Notes: a model not told the origin generated them from the letters alone. DNA of 64,000 nt from SFWF01 sp045638145 (GCA_045638145.1 JAZUAU010000005.1:1-64000); one strand, 5' to 3'; positions 52,002 through 60,255 are shown, counted from the first letter of the stretch. Program-made: numbers and translations.

Positions 52002-53642
52002 ATGCATAAAAATATGGCACGCCGAATTATCGGCAGTTATTTTATAATACTTGTTGCAATGTTTCTCACGATGATGAGGCTTGTAAATGTCGCTTTTGAC
52101 CCCAAGCTGCAAAACGCAGTAAGCAAAAATTCCTTTCGCTCAATCACGGTAGGTCTTCAAAGAGGAACAATCTACGACTGCAATATGAAGCCCCTTACAA
52201 ATAATGTGAAAAAATATATTTCAGTTATAACCGATGAAAAGGTGGCTTTTGTAACACTTTCAAGACATATTGGAGAAGTAGAAGCAACAAGAAAACTGAA
52301 AGACGCAGGGGAAAGTGGCAACCCCGTTATTTATACCGATTGCGAAATAAAAGGTGCAGGGTTGGAGTGTTTTATGTATTACGATAATGATATTTCCGTT
52401 GCCAAACATCTTTTGGGCTATACTGATGATGGCGGTCACGGCATTTCTGGATTGCATCGTAGCCTTGATAGCCTGCTTTTTACAGGCAGTAAGTTTGAAA
52501 TTGCCTTTAAAACCGATGGAATTGGGAGAATAGTTCAGGGCGAAGATATTGTTTTAAGCAAATTAAACGGCGTCGAGCAATCGGGCGTAATGCTGACAAT
52601 AGATAGGGAAATTCAAAAAATAGCCGAGGATGCCGCTGTTGCCATCGAAACGGGTGCGGTGGTTATAACCGAGGTTGCAACAGGGGAAATAAAGGCGATG
52701 GTCAGCCGCCCCGATTTTGATATAAATAATATTGCGGCGGCGCTAAATAACGAAAACTCGCCACTCCTTAACCGTGCGCTTATGACCTATAACGTAGGCT
52801 CGGGCTTTAAGCCCTGTGTTGCAGCGGCGGCTATTGAGTCAGGCTACAGCGATTATCTTTGGTACTGCGAGGGTGCATGCGATATCGATGGGCAACGATT
52901 TGTCTGTCATAAAAGCTCGGGCCATAAGTGGCTCGATATGGCGGGAGCTCTCAAAAAGTCCTGTAATACCTTTTTCTATAATATTGCCGTTAAAGTTGGT
53001 GCCGAGAGGGTCTACCGAATGGCAGAAAATGCGGGTTTTGACAATTCTGTCAGCTTCGGTTACGGCTTTGAAACGGGGAGGTCAGACATCGGAAACAAGA
53101 AATGGCTTATGACCTCTGATAGAGCACTTGCAAATTTAAGCATAGGACAAGGTGAGCTTATGGTATCGCCCGTGGCAATATTAAATCTTTACTGTGCAAT
53201 AGCGGGGGACGGAAGCTATTATCCGCCTTGTCTTATTAAAGGGCATGTAAAGAGGGGTGAGCTAGCGGACCTAACTGAACAAAACGCAAAAGTGCGGCTA
53301 ATGAGTGAATCCACCGCTAAAGAACTTCGAAAACAACTGCTCGGAGTCCTAAGCGAAGGCGGTACGGGTACTGTTGCAAAGCCTAAACTCGTTACGGCGG
53401 CGGGCAAAACCTCCACCGCACAAACGGGAATAATAAAAAATGGCGAAAGGGTTGTAAACACATGGTTTTGTGGCTTTTTTCCCTATGATAATCCAAAGTA
53501 TGCTGTTGCGGTATTGTCTGAAAATTCAAACGAGGGTTGTGGCGGAGTTTTTGCCGAAATAGCCGATGAAATAACCGAAAAAGAAAGCGCGATAGATAAC
53601 TATCGCGCTTCTTTAATTGTCCGGAACAAAATGTCCGCTTGA
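52002..53642 (+). CDS. Penicillin-binding protein (class B transpeptidase)
   Basis: Cross-links peptidoglycan outside the membrane. A single N-terminal span (about 9-28) precedes a dimerisation region and the transpeptidase. Active-site motifs: SxxK as S267-G-F-K270, SxN as S320-C-N322, and KTS at 469-471 in place of KTG. 546 residues without PASTA domains. The GSGFKP variant of the usual PGSTFKP is mild. The coding end runs through the convergent terminator hairpin at 53585-53610 and overlaps the 3' end of the ClC gene by 30 bases. Its ribosome site lies within a hairpin. Confidence 0.92.
   Translation: MHKNMARRIIGSYFIILVAMFLTMMRLVNVAFDPKLQNAVSKNSFRSITVGLQRGTIYDCNMKPLTNNVKKYISVITDEKVAFVTLSRHIGEVEATRKLKDAGESGNPVIYTDCEIKGAGLECFMYYDNDISVAKHLLGYTDDGGHGISGLHRSLDSLLFTGSKFEIAFKTDGIGRIVQGEDIVLSKLNGVEQSGVMLTIDREIQKIAEDAAVAIETGAVVITEVATGEIKAMVSRPDFDINNIAAALNNENSPLLNRALMTYNVGSGFKPCVAAAAIESGYSDYLWYCEGACDIDGQRFVCHKSSGHKWLDMAGALKKSCNTFFYNIAVKVGAERVYRMAENAGFDNSVSFGYGFETGRSDIGNKKWLMTSDRALANLSIGQGELMVSPVAILNLYCAIAGDGSYYPPCLIKGHVKRGELADLTEQNAKVRLMSESTAKELRKQLLGVLSEGGTGTVAKPKLVTAAGKTSTAQTGIIKNGERVVNTWFCGFFPYDNPKYAVAVLSENSNEGCGGVFAEIADEITEKESAIDNYRASLIVRNKMSA
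53585..53610 (-). terminator. Terminator of the ClC gene, inside the PBP 3' end
   Basis: AGCGCGATAG pairs perfectly with CTATCGCGCT around ATAA. Minus-strand readthrough side continues TTTCTTTTT, a good U-tract. On the plus strand it is within the last PBP codons. Confidence 0.85.
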
Positions 53643-55220
53643 TATCTGGTGTGCCTCTGCCCTAACGGTGTCCTCTTGCTTCCCAAGCAGAGCTTCCAGC
53701 TTTTTAAAGGTGTCCTCGGCATCGACCGTAGTATAGTGAAGATGCAGGGTGTCGTTTTCAGCGATTATACTGTGCTCGCTCCTTTCATCTGCTTTACGAA
53801 GCGAGGTCACAACACAGGTTGGCGGCCAAAGTATGTCGCGTATTTCTTTACCAACAGCGAAGGCATCCTTTTGCACCTTAAAGCTTGTATCAACAAGAAG
53901 CTGTGTTTTGCCGTTATGATATGCCGAAACCTTGGCCTCAATAACCGTATCGGTAAATGCAGGCAAATTAGCAACCTCAATTATAATATAAGAAAGTGTA
54001 ACACCAAGGACAATCGGGAGAAATGCCGTCATTCCGCCAAGTGCCTCGACAGAAAAAGCCATAGCCATTATGGGGGTTCTTGAAGAAGCGGCAAGGAAAG
54101 AAACAATGCCAATAACTACACAAAGAGTATAATATTTCTCATCAAGAATAGAAAGGCTTATCAAGGCATTCGCAAGAAGGGAGCCGATTATAGCACCAAA
54201 TGCAAGGGTAGGCAGGAAAAGACCTCCCGTAACACCCGAATTATTTGCGATTATAAGAAGAATCGCACGGATGATAAAGCAAATGAGTATTGTGTACCAA
54301 ATTCCGTTTTGGGATAATAGTGATTCTGTCAGAGAATGACCCGAACCGATAGCCTCGGGAAATAAAAATCCCGAAATTACTGTAAGAATAAAAACTGCAG
54401 GGATTTTAATAAATATAGAAAGATTTGCAAGTTGTTTCCTTATAAGGTCGCCCAAATTTCTGTATGCAACAGTAAAAAATATAGCTGCAATTCCAGAAAT
54501 GGTACCGATTATTGCCGCAATATAAATAAATTCAAGTGGAAGATAGGGGAGAAAAGGAACGTTGAAAAGATGGCTTTCATTTCCTGAAATATTGTCAAGC
54601 AGATTTACGGTAGCCGTGCTCGAAATAACGGCAGAGGCAACCGACATAAATATCATTGGAGAAAAACGACGGTGGGCCTCTTCAAAGGCAAAAAATATTG
54701 CCGTAAGTGGTGCAGAGGTTGCCGCCGAAAAGCCGGCACAGGCACCACCCGTCATAATGTATCTGTCCCAACCAGGGTGCTTTTTTGCAAAGAGCTTGAT
54801 AGTGCCGCGACCAACAGCCGTACCCATCTGTACACTCGGTCCTTCGGTACCAAGGGGCACACCACCGAAAAAGGTTATAAGGGCAGAAAAGAAAACGGAG
54901 GTTATATTACGAAGCCATTTGAATTCCATCATTCCGCGAAGAATGGCAATAGCAGTAGGAATTCCGCCACCCGTGCAGGTGCCAAGAAACTTTGAAATGA
55001 GGGCAGAAACAAGTCCGAGTATTGCCGCACCTAAAACCATCAAAAGCACTATATCATAGCGACCTGCCGCGCCTGAGTAAAGGACTTCGGACAGATGAAT
55101 AACAGCTGTGGCCGCCGTTTTAAACAAAAATATAAGTCCGCCCGTAAAAGCTCCCGAAAGTAGGGAGAGAAACAGACAGGGAAGTATATTTTTAAGATTG
55201 TGGTATGTTTTCTTTTTCAT
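53613..55220 (-). CDS. ClC-family chloride channel/transporter with C-terminal RCK_C-type domain
   Basis: 535 residues with the ClC duplicated membrane fold. Filter motifs: TGGGIPTA (for GSGIP), GTEGPSVQMG with the gating Glu retained (for GREGP), and GVTGGLFLPTLAFGA (for GxFxP). Ser107-equivalent is Gly, as in some non-chloride members. The C-terminal ~75 residues (FKVQKDAFAVGKEIRDILWPPTCVVTSLRK) are a TrkA-C/RCK_C regulatory domain. Could be a Cl-/H+ antiporter or fluoride/other anion variant; chloride is the default. Ends overlap the PBP gene. Confidence 0.93.
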   Translation of the reverse strand: MKKKTYHNLKNILPCLFLSLLSGAFTGGLIFLFKTAATAVIHLSEVLYSGAAGRYDIVLLMVLGAAILGLVSALISKFLGTCTGGGIPTAIAILRGMMEFKWLRNITSVFFSALITFFGGVPLGTEGPSVQMGTAVGRGTIKLFAKKHPGWDRYIMTGGACAGFSAATSAPLTAIFFAFEEAHRRFSPMIFMSVASAVISSTATVNLLDNISGNESHLFNVPFLPYLPLEFIYIAAIIGTISGIAAIFFTVAYRNLGDLIRKQLANLSIFIKIPAVFILTVISGFLFPEAIGSGHSLTESLLSQNGIWYTILICFIIRAILLIIANNSGVTGGLFLPTLAFGAIIGSLLANALISLSILDEKYYTLCVVIGIVSFLAASSRTPIMAMAFSVEALGGMTAFLPIVLGVTLSYIIIEVANLPAFTDTVIEAKVSAYHNGKTQLLVDTSFKVQKDAFAVGKEIRDILWPPTCVVTSLRKADERSEHSIIAENDTLHLHYTTVDAEDTFKKLEALLGKQEDTVRAEAHQISSGHFVPDN

Positions 55221-55256
55221 CTGATTATACTTCTTTACAGTAATTTTTATGAATAA

Positions 55257-55285
55257 ATTATATAGCGAAATTGGAAAAAAAGCAA
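55257..55285 (-). promoter_or_regulatory. Promoter for the ClC gene
   Basis: Minus strand TTGCTT, a 17-base spacer, TATAAT, about 37 bases before the start. Confidence 0.7.
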
Positions 55286-55295
55286 TACAAAAAGC

Positions 55296-55324
55296 AAAAT
55301 CCTCTGCAGCGAGCAGAGGATTTT
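55296..55324 (-). terminator. Terminator after the SPFH gene
   Basis: AAAATCCTCTGC pairs with GCAGAGGATTTT around a five-base loop; minus-strand tail continues GCTTTTTG. Confidence 0.88.
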
Positions 55325-55339
55325 ATAATGTTTTATTTA

Positions 55340-56281
55340 TTAGTCGCAACAGGGGTCGCTCTTTTTAGTAGACTTTGTTTCTGCTGCAGGCTTTGTAACG
55401 TCGCCTAAGCCAGAGGTTTCGCTGAACATAACGTTTTGCTTTGTCATATCAACTGCATCAGTGGGAACGATAATTTTAGAAGCCTTTCCGTCCGACATAG
55501 CAACGAGAGCCTCATATTTTTTTAGCTCGAGAACGGCATTGTCAACGCCTGCGGCTTTTAATGCGGCAAGTCCGTCTGCCTCTGCCTGCTTTGCAAGAAG
55601 AATAGCCTTTGCTTCACCCTCTGCACGGGCGATTCGAGCATCTCTTTCGCCTTCAGCGGCAAGAATCATAGCCTGTTTGTCACCCTCTGCACGAGTGATA
55701 ACTGCCGCCTTATGACCCTCTGCTTCAAGCAAGGTTTCGCGGCGGTCACGCTCGGCCTTCATCTGCTTTTCCATAGCATTCTGAATCTCTGCGGGAGGAA
55801 TAATGTTCTTAAGCTCAACGCGGTTAACCTTGATACCCCACTGGTCGGTTGCCGAGTCGAGAATGTCGGTCATCTTGCCGTTAATGGTGTCGCGAGAGGT
55901 GAGGGTGTCGTCAAGCTCAAGCTCACCGACAATATTACGGAGAGTGGTAGCGGTAAGGTTTGAAAGTGCACTTATCGGGTTTACTGCACCGTATGTGAAA
56001 AGCTTAGCGTCAAAAACCTTGAAATAAACTACCGTGTCAATCTGCATAGTAACATTATCTTTGGTAATAACGGGCTGAGGTGGAGAGTCAAGGACCTGCT
56101 CTTTAAGGGTTACCTTTTTGGCAACTCTGTCGATTACGGGAACAAGGAAATGAAGACCCGCTTCCCAAGTCTTATTGTATTTTCCAAGTCGTTCTATAAC
56201 GTGCTCGGTTGCCTGAGGAACAACTCTAAGGCAAAGGAGAATTAAAACAATAATTACGATTGCTACGATAAAAAATGTCAT
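55340..56281 (-). CDS. SPFH/band 7 membrane protein (stomatin/QmcA-like)
   Basis: N-terminal span (residues ~2-22) then the PHB domain with RVVPQATEHVIERLGKYNKTWEAGLHFLVPVIDRV, VDTVVYFKVFDAK and LRNIVGELELDDTLTSRDTIN. A long Ala/Glu/Arg coiled coil (MKAERDRRETLLEAEGHKAAVITRAEGDKQ...) follows. The C-terminus ends in KKSDPCCD, a di-Cys tail. Start at ATG 56281 behind AAGGATG; an upstream in-frame start lacks support. 313 residues. Forms oligomeric membrane microdomains in relatives; no NfeD partner is adjacent. Confidence 0.92.
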   Translation of the reverse strand: MTFFIVAIVIIVLILLCLRVVPQATEHVIERLGKYNKTWEAGLHFLVPVIDRVAKKVTLKEQVLDSPPQPVITKDNVTMQIDTVVYFKVFDAKLFTYGAVNPISALSNLTATTLRNIVGELELDDTLTSRDTINGKMTDILDSATDQWGIKVNRVELKNIIPPAEIQNAMEKQMKAERDRRETLLEAEGHKAAVITRAEGDKQAMILAAEGERDARIARAEGEAKAILLAKQAEADGLAALKAAGVDNAVLELKKYEALVAMSDGKASKIIVPTDAVDMTKQNVMFSETSGLGDVTKPAAETKSTKKSDPCCD

Positions 56282-56331
56282 ATATACCCATCCTTTGAAA
56301 AATTGGTCATATAAAGTATATGTTTGCATTT

Positions 56332-56361
56332 ATTTTATCATACATATAAATATTATGTCAA
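56332..56361 (-). promoter_or_regulatory. Promoter for the SPFH gene
   Basis: Minus strand TTGACA, an 18-base spacer ending in TGA, then TAAAAT (extended -10). Confidence 0.75.
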
Positions 56362-56384
56362 TAAATATCATAAGATGCAAACAA

Positions 56385-56409
56385 AAAACTCCCGAAAAAC
56401 GGGAGTTTT
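56385..56409 (-). terminator. Terminator after glnA
   Basis: AAAACTCCCG pairs perfectly with CGGGAGTTTT around a five-base loop; minus-strand tail TTTGTTTGC. Confidence 0.9.
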
Positions 56410-56416
56410 GAACGGT

Positions 56417-57841
56417 TTACAGATTATAATACTTATCAAACTCGGCAGGATGGGGAATAGCAGCCATCTGTCTTGTTTCCTCACGCTTTGTTTTGATGAA
56501 GTTACGAAGAAGCTCTTCGGGGAATACACCGCCTGCAGTGAGATAATCGTGGTCCTTTTCAAGACAATCAAGTGCCTCATCGAGAGAAACGGGAAGACCC
56601 TGAAGCTTTGCTTTTTCCTCTTCGGGGAGATGATAGAGGTTCATATCGTAGGGACCCCAACCGTTTGCATGGGGGTCAATCTTGTTTTTAACACCGTCAA
56701 GACCTGCCATAAGGATTGCGGCATAGCAGAAATAGGGGTTGCAGGTAGCGTCGGGGTTGCGAAGCTCAAAGCGGCGCTTATCGGGACTCTTTGCATAAGC
56801 AGGGATACGGATAACGGCGCTTCTGTTAGAGGTTGCATAACCAACAGTTACGGGTGCCTCAAAGCCGGGAACAAGTCGCTTAAAGGAGTTGGTGCTGGGG
56901 TTTGTGATAGCGCAAAGCGACCCGATGTGCTTAAGCAGTCCACCCATAAAGTAGTGTGCGGTTTCGCTGAGGTGAGAATAGCCGTTATCATCCGAGAAAA
57001 CGGGCTCACCGTCCTTAAATAGAATCATATGAACGTGCATACCGCTTCCTGCCTCACCATAAATGGGCTTCGGCATAAAGGTTGCGCTCTTGCCGTATTT
57101 GAGTGCAGTGTTGTGGATGATATACTTAATCATCATTGTAGCATCAGCCATATGAACAACCTCGCCAAGCTGAGGCTCGATTTCATACTGACCCGAAGCT
57201 GCAACCTCGGGATGATGATAGTTAATCTCAATGCCTGTATCCTTCATCAAAAGGCACATTTCACTGCGACATTCGTAAGAAGTGTCAAAGGGCTTTGCAA
57301 TGTGGTAATTCTTTTGCTTGGGTACAACTACACCCTTGCCTTCTACCGAGGAATTCCAGTAGGATTGCTTTGCGTCAACCGAAGCGCCGATATAGCTGCC
57401 GTCAACACCCCAGGTAACGTCATCAAAAAGATAAAACTCAAACTCGGGAAGAATTTTCATCTCATCTGCAATTCCGCTGTCTTTCATATATTGTACAGCC
57501 GCCTTAACGATATTGCGAGGGTACTGTGCAAGAGGACGGTTCTCTGGAGTGTCAATAATCATTGCATTACCGGTCATCGAAAGGGTAGGAATAGAGCAGA
57601 ATGGGTCGATAACCGCCGTGTCGGGGTCGGGTATAAATACCATGTCACTCTTTTCAACAACCGCATAGCCGTAGTTAGAAGCATCAAAGCCGATACCGCT
57701 CTTCATTGTGTCCTCAGAGAAATTTTCTGCAGGAATGGTGACGTGACGGTACTGACCGTTAATGTCAACCATCTTGAAGTCGACCATTTTAATGTCGCTT
57801 TCTTTTATCATTGCCAGTATGTCTTTAACAGTTTTAGCCAT
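56417..57841 (-). CDS. glnA: Glutamine synthetase, type I
   Basis: ATP-dependent ammonia assimilation into glutamine. 474 residues. Motifs: the Asp-latch region GFDASNYG, metal ligands in LPEFEFYLFD and NYHHPEVAASGQYEIE, ATP/Glu-binding GSGMHVHMILFKDG, NPSTNSFKRLVPGFEAPV, NRSAVIRIP and RRFELRNPDATCNPY. The site aligned with the adenylylated Tyr reads NLYHLPEEE, so a Tyr is there, though Bacillota lack the adenylyltransferase as a rule. Transcribed from a consensus-like promoter and closed by a strong terminator; no glnR is adjacent. Confidence 0.96.
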   Translation of the reverse strand: MAKTVKDILAMIKESDIKMVDFKMVDINGQYRHVTIPAENFSEDTMKSGIGFDASNYGYAVVEKSDMVFIPDPDTAVIDPFCSIPTLSMTGNAMIIDTPENRPLAQYPRNIVKAAVQYMKDSGIADEMKILPEFEFYLFDDVTWGVDGSYIGASVDAKQSYWNSSVEGKGVVVPKQKNYHIAKPFDTSYECRSEMCLLMKDTGIEINYHHPEVAASGQYEIEPQLGEVVHMADATMMIKYIIHNTALKYGKSATFMPKPIYGEAGSGMHVHMILFKDGEPVFSDDNGYSHLSETAHYFMGGLLKHIGSLCAITNPSTNSFKRLVPGFEAPVTVGYATSNRSAVIRIPAYAKSPDKRRFELRNPDATCNPYFCYAAILMAGLDGVKNKIDPHANGWGPYDMNLYHLPEEEKAKLQGLPVSLDEALDCLEKDHDYLTAGGVFPEELLRNFIKTKREETRQMAAIPHPAEFDKYYNL

Positions 57842-57871
57842 AAAAGCACCTCTTTCTTAAAGTATATATTA

Positions 57872-57900
57872 AATATAAGAAAATATCGTCGGTTTGTCAA
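57872..57900 (-). promoter_or_regulatory. Promoter for glnA
   Basis: Minus strand TTGACA, a 17-base spacer, TATATT, about 31 bases before the start codon. Confidence 0.85.
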
Positions 57901-57937
57901 CAAGATATTAAAAACGAAAAGAAAATGTAAAGCGTGC

Positions 57938-57966
57938 TTGACATTTTCCAGAAACCGTGTTATAGT
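57938..57966 (+). promoter_or_regulatory. Promoter for the XRE regulator
   Basis: Perfect TTGACA, a 17-base spacer, TATAGT. Flanked by inverted repeats that may be operators. Confidence 0.85.
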
Positions 57967-57970
57967 ATCA

Positions 57971-57990
57971 ATGTAAAGTGATCTTTACAT
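57971..57990 (+). promoter_or_regulatory. Perfect palindrome, candidate operator of the XRE regulator
   Basis: ATGTAAAG-TGAT-CTTTACAT, perfect 8-bp arms, just downstream of the -10. A second inverted repeat GAAAATGT (57921-57928) / ACATTTTC (57941-57948) surrounds the -35 and shares the ATGT/ACAT half-site. Confidence 0.6.
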
Positions 57991-58005
57991 GAAGGAGGAA
58001 GAAAG

Positions 58006-58218
58006 TTGAAAAACCGAATTGAAGAAATCCGACGTGAGCGGGGGATTTTGCAGGAGGAGCTGGCAAGAGCATTAAAGGTGTCAAGACAGACCATTAGCTC
58101 ACTCGAACGCGGAAGATACAACCCGTCAATCTATTTAGCACATAATATTGCCGTATATTTTGGAATGACGATAGAAGAAATTTTTATTTTTGAAGAGGTG
58201 GAAGGTAATGAAAAGTAA
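58006..58218 (+). CDS. Short XRE-family transcriptional regulator
   Basis: 70 residues made almost entirely of one lambda-repressor-like helix-turn-helix: IEEIRRERGILQEELARALKVSRQTISSLERGRYNPS. This stand-alone type (YozG-like) is usually cotranscribed with a small membrane protein, as here. Starts at TTG (58006) behind GGAGG. The palindrome at 57971 between -10 and start suggests autorepression. Target genes beyond its operon are unknown; the divergent glnA promoter is 60 bases away, but a link is only speculation. Confidence 0.9.
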   Translation: MKNRIEEIRRERGILQEELARALKVSRQTISSLERGRYNPSIYLAHNIAVYFGMTIEEIFIFEEVEGNEK

Positions 58219-58609
58219 TCGCAGAGCATTAATCAGTATAGTATGGATAGCACTCGGAATAGGGCTTGTGGCAGCAAGCTTTTTTGAGACAGTAGATGAG
58301 TTTTGGAACGGTATGGGCAGCGCCTTTATTGTGGTGGGAATGCTGCAATTAATCCGTTTTGTAAGATATTCTAAAAACCCCGAATACCGAGAAAAGGTAG
58401 AGACAGAGACAAACGATGAACGCAACCGATATATTTCGGGAAGAGCTTGGGGCTGGGCAGGATATTTGTTTGTGTTTATCAGCGCTATCGCCTGCATCGT
58501 TTTCAGAATTTTAGGCCACAACGAAATGAGCCTTTTGGCAAGCGGAGCGGTTTGCCTTATCATAACTCTTTATTGGATCAGTTATTTCATTCTTAAAAGG
58601 AAATACTAA
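58208..58609 (+). CDS. Small membrane protein paired with the XRE regulator
   Basis: About 133 residues with four membrane spans in two pairs: ALISIVWIALGIGLVAASFF and GMGSAFIVVGMLQLIRFV, then AGYLFVFISAIACIVFRILG and LLASGAVCLIITLYWISYFIL. A charged middle loop reads YREKVETETNDERNRYISGRA, typical of the small membrane partners of YozG-like regulators. The ATG at 58208 overlaps the regulator stop and has AGGTGG-AAGG upstream. Function unknown; possibly senses membrane or cell-surface state for the regulator. Confidence 0.75.
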   Translation: MKSNRRALISIVWIALGIGLVAASFFETVDEFWNGMGSAFIVVGMLQLIRFVRYSKNPEYREKVETETNDERNRYISGRAWGWAGYLFVFISAIACIVFRILGHNEMSLLASGAVCLIITLYWISYFILKRKY

Positions 58610-58619
58610 AAAAGGTTAA

Positions 58620-58950
58620 CGTCAAGACCGAAGCTCGCAAATACAAGACTTGCGTCTTGATGACATGCAGTTCGCTTTTGCGAACTGCTTACATACGCCT
58701 GACGGCGATTACATACCAAGCCTTCAGCTTGGATAAAAAATAAGACAGTCCGAAGACTGTCTTATTTTTTGGTTGCGGGAGGCGGAGCCCACCACCGGTC
58801 TTGCCAAATTCTCTGCGGAGAAATTGACTTCGGTCACCTCGCGGCTCTGACAGTCCACCGGACTGTCATTCACTACCGCTCGGCCGTTCGCTGCGCTCTC
58901 TACCTTCGAGTTATTCGCCCTTCGGGCTCATAACCCTCGGTCGGTGGCAA
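58620..58950 (+). repeat. Array of mini-palindromes with partial initiator-tRNA copies; no gene
   Basis: About nine short perfect or near-perfect palindromes follow each other: CAAGAC/GTCTTG (58644), GCAGTTCGC/GCGAACTGC with TTTT loop (58667-58688), CGCC/GGCG (58696), CCAAGC/GCTTGG (58716), AAATAAGACAGTC hairpin (58738-58767), CAAATTCTC/GGAGAAATTG (58805-58826), GACTTCGGTC (58826), GACAGTC/GACTGTC (58849-58867) and GCCCTTCGGGC (58917). Positions 58766-58786 exactly repeat 58994-59014, the 3' end of the tRNA gene; 58924-58948 is an inverted near-copy of its anticodon arm and T-arm. No reading frame is convincing. Confidence 0.7.
58738..58770 (+). terminator. Terminator downstream of the XRE-membrane protein pair
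   Basis: AAATAAGACAGTC pairs with GACTGTCTTATTT around CGAA, continuing in T. It is the strongest hairpin of the mini-palindrome array. Confidence 0.7.
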
Positions 58951-58997
58951 AAAAGCTTGACAAAAAGAAAAGACCTTGCTTTTCAGCAAAGTCTTTT

Positions 58998-59074
<77 letters not shown>

Positions 59075-59177
59075 ATATAGAGTCCGCTTTTTGCGGTGCC
59101 ATATTATTATACACAGATTGGGTGAATAATGCAACCCTTTTTTTAAAAAAATTAAAAATTCTTTATATTTCATTTTT
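59075..59177. other. AT-rich spacer upstream of the tRNA gene
   Basis: Roughly 100 bases that include a TTATTATAC -10-like stretch on the minus strand consistent with the tRNA promoter, then poly-T/poly-A tracts. No gene seen. Confidence 0.4.
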
Positions 59178-59429
59178 ACTGCGCCTAAAAATGCAGGAGA
59201 GTTTTCTCTTGGTGATTACTCGTATTATACAGAGGAAATTAATTTTCAAACCGATAAAAACTATGAAAGTATTACCGATTATAAGTCTGCGGCAAAGGCA
59301 GGCAAAGCTGCAATAGCCGAGAGATTTGAAGGATATGACAACAAAATTTTCCGATGGATGGGCTGTCACGTTCGATATGATAAAGAAAACGACGCTTATC
59401 ATATCCGCACGATGAAACCCCTCGACTAA
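59178..59429 (+). pseudogene. 3' remnant of an unidentified gene
   Basis: A protein-like frame of 83 residues ending in TAA without any start codon or ribosome site at its front: it begins TAPKNAGEFSLGDYSYYTEE and ends ENDAYHIRTMKPLD. Composition (mixed charged, aromatic and Gly) and the gene-like codon pattern suggest the C-terminal domain of a former protein. The sequence before it is non-coding AT-rich DNA. Family not recognised. It lies next to the tRNA, in the accessory region, so a deletion or integration may have removed the 5' part. Confidence 0.45.
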
Positions 59430-59524
59430 TAAAACCCTTTATTTATGCGGGTTTTCAGGGTATTGATAGGCCGTGAAAACCGTATTTACCCCCTATTTAC
59501 CCCAAACTTTTTTATAATTTCCCG

Positions 59525-59553
59525 AAAGGCATCACAGAAATGTGATGCCTTTT
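59525..59553 (+). terminator. Hairpin terminator after the gene remnant
   Basis: AAAGGCATCACA pairs perfectly with TGTGATGCCTTT around GAAA, then TTCTGTGTTTT. Confidence 0.85.
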
Positions 59554-59628
59554 CTGTGTTTTAGTCGCTTGAAATAAAATTTTTCCTATCATTCTTATCA
59601 TAGAATCCAAATGATTAGGAGTGATATT

Positions 59629-59940
59629 ATGGCAACAGGAAATAACAAAAACTTAGACAAACTAATGAACAAGGTAAATACCGAGACAGGTAGAAGTGAT
59701 GCCGAAGAGATTTTGAGATTGCAAGCACAACGGCAATTAAAGAGCGAACATAAAAAGGTATCGCAAATGACCGATTTCGAAAAACAGTTATTTGCTGAAA
59801 TGGAGCAAAAGACTGTTGAGAAATATGAAGAAAAGTTTTTAAGTGATAAACCTGTAAACTATATGGGTAAATTAGACCCTTATTATAGTCCCATTGCATC
59901 AATAGTTCTGGATGCCTTCTTTACGGATGGCGAAAATTAA
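59629..59940 (+). CDS. Small hydrophilic protein, unrecognised
   Basis: 103 residues from ATG 59629, which has TAGGAGTG eight bases upstream. Highly charged and helical: N-terminal TGNNKNLDKLMNKVNTETG, a Glu/Lys-rich centre (EQKTVEKYEEKFL) and a less polar C-terminus (YYSPIASIVLDAFF). No signal peptide or membrane span. No family recognised; such small acidic-basic proteins are frequent in integrated elements. It lies between two strong terminators and faces a convergent small gene. Confidence 0.6.
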   Translation: MATGNNKNLDKLMNKVNTETGRSDAEEILRLQAQRQLKSEHKKVSQMTDFEKQLFAEMEQKTVEKYEEKFLSDKPVNYMGKLDPYYSPIASIVLDAFFTDGEN

Positions 59941-59966
59941 GGCACGGTCTTCCGTGCCTTAATTTT
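59933..59966. terminator. Bidirectional terminator between convergent small genes
   Basis: AAAATTAAGGCACGG pairs perfectly with its complement around TCTT; both strands have T-rich tails, and both stop codons lie within or next to it. Confidence 0.9.
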
Positions 59967-60255
59967 ATGTGCTGTAATTGTAAATTTCCCATTTTGCTTC
60001 CTTTAAAACCTGTCTGATAGTATCCCTTTCGTTGCACAGGGATTTGTACTCTGAGTATGGTAGGCGATAATCTTTGTTTTTGGCAGCAAAGTTAATTGCA
60101 CGGTTGATTTCAAATAATCTATCAACCAATTCTTTGCAAAGTCGCACTCTTTGATAAAGTAAATTTCTAAATTGCCTTTTGGGGAGTCTGTCTCCGTCCT
60201 CTGCATTTTTAATTAGTGTGATAACCGTTCTAAGTTTTTCTGGTTTTGTCTTCAT
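59965..60255 (-). CDS. Small basic protein, unrecognised
   Basis: 96 residues, strongly basic, predicted helical: starts MKTKPEKLRTVITLIKNAED, contains VRLCKELVDRLFEINRAINFAAK and ends EAKWEIYNYST. Composition would suit a nucleic-acid-binding or element-encoded protein, but I recognise no family. A possible ribosome site AAAGG is about 13 bases before the ATG, a little distant. It ends at the shared terminator. Moderate confidence that it is expressed. Confidence 0.45.
   Translation of the reverse strand: MKTKPEKLRTVITLIKNAEDGDRLPKRQFRNLLYQRVRLCKELVDRLFEINRAINFAAKNKDYRLPYSEYKSLCNERDTIRQVLKEAKWEIYNYST

Noticed and set aside
57029..57976. 315-codon plus-strand frame opposite glnA
   Set aside because: Covers glnA in antisense and contains the glnA and XRE promoter region; the glnA motifs are unmistakable.
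58620..58950. CRISPR or insertion sequence in the palindrome array
   Set aside because: Palindromes differ from each other, and no transposase frame or target duplication is visible.
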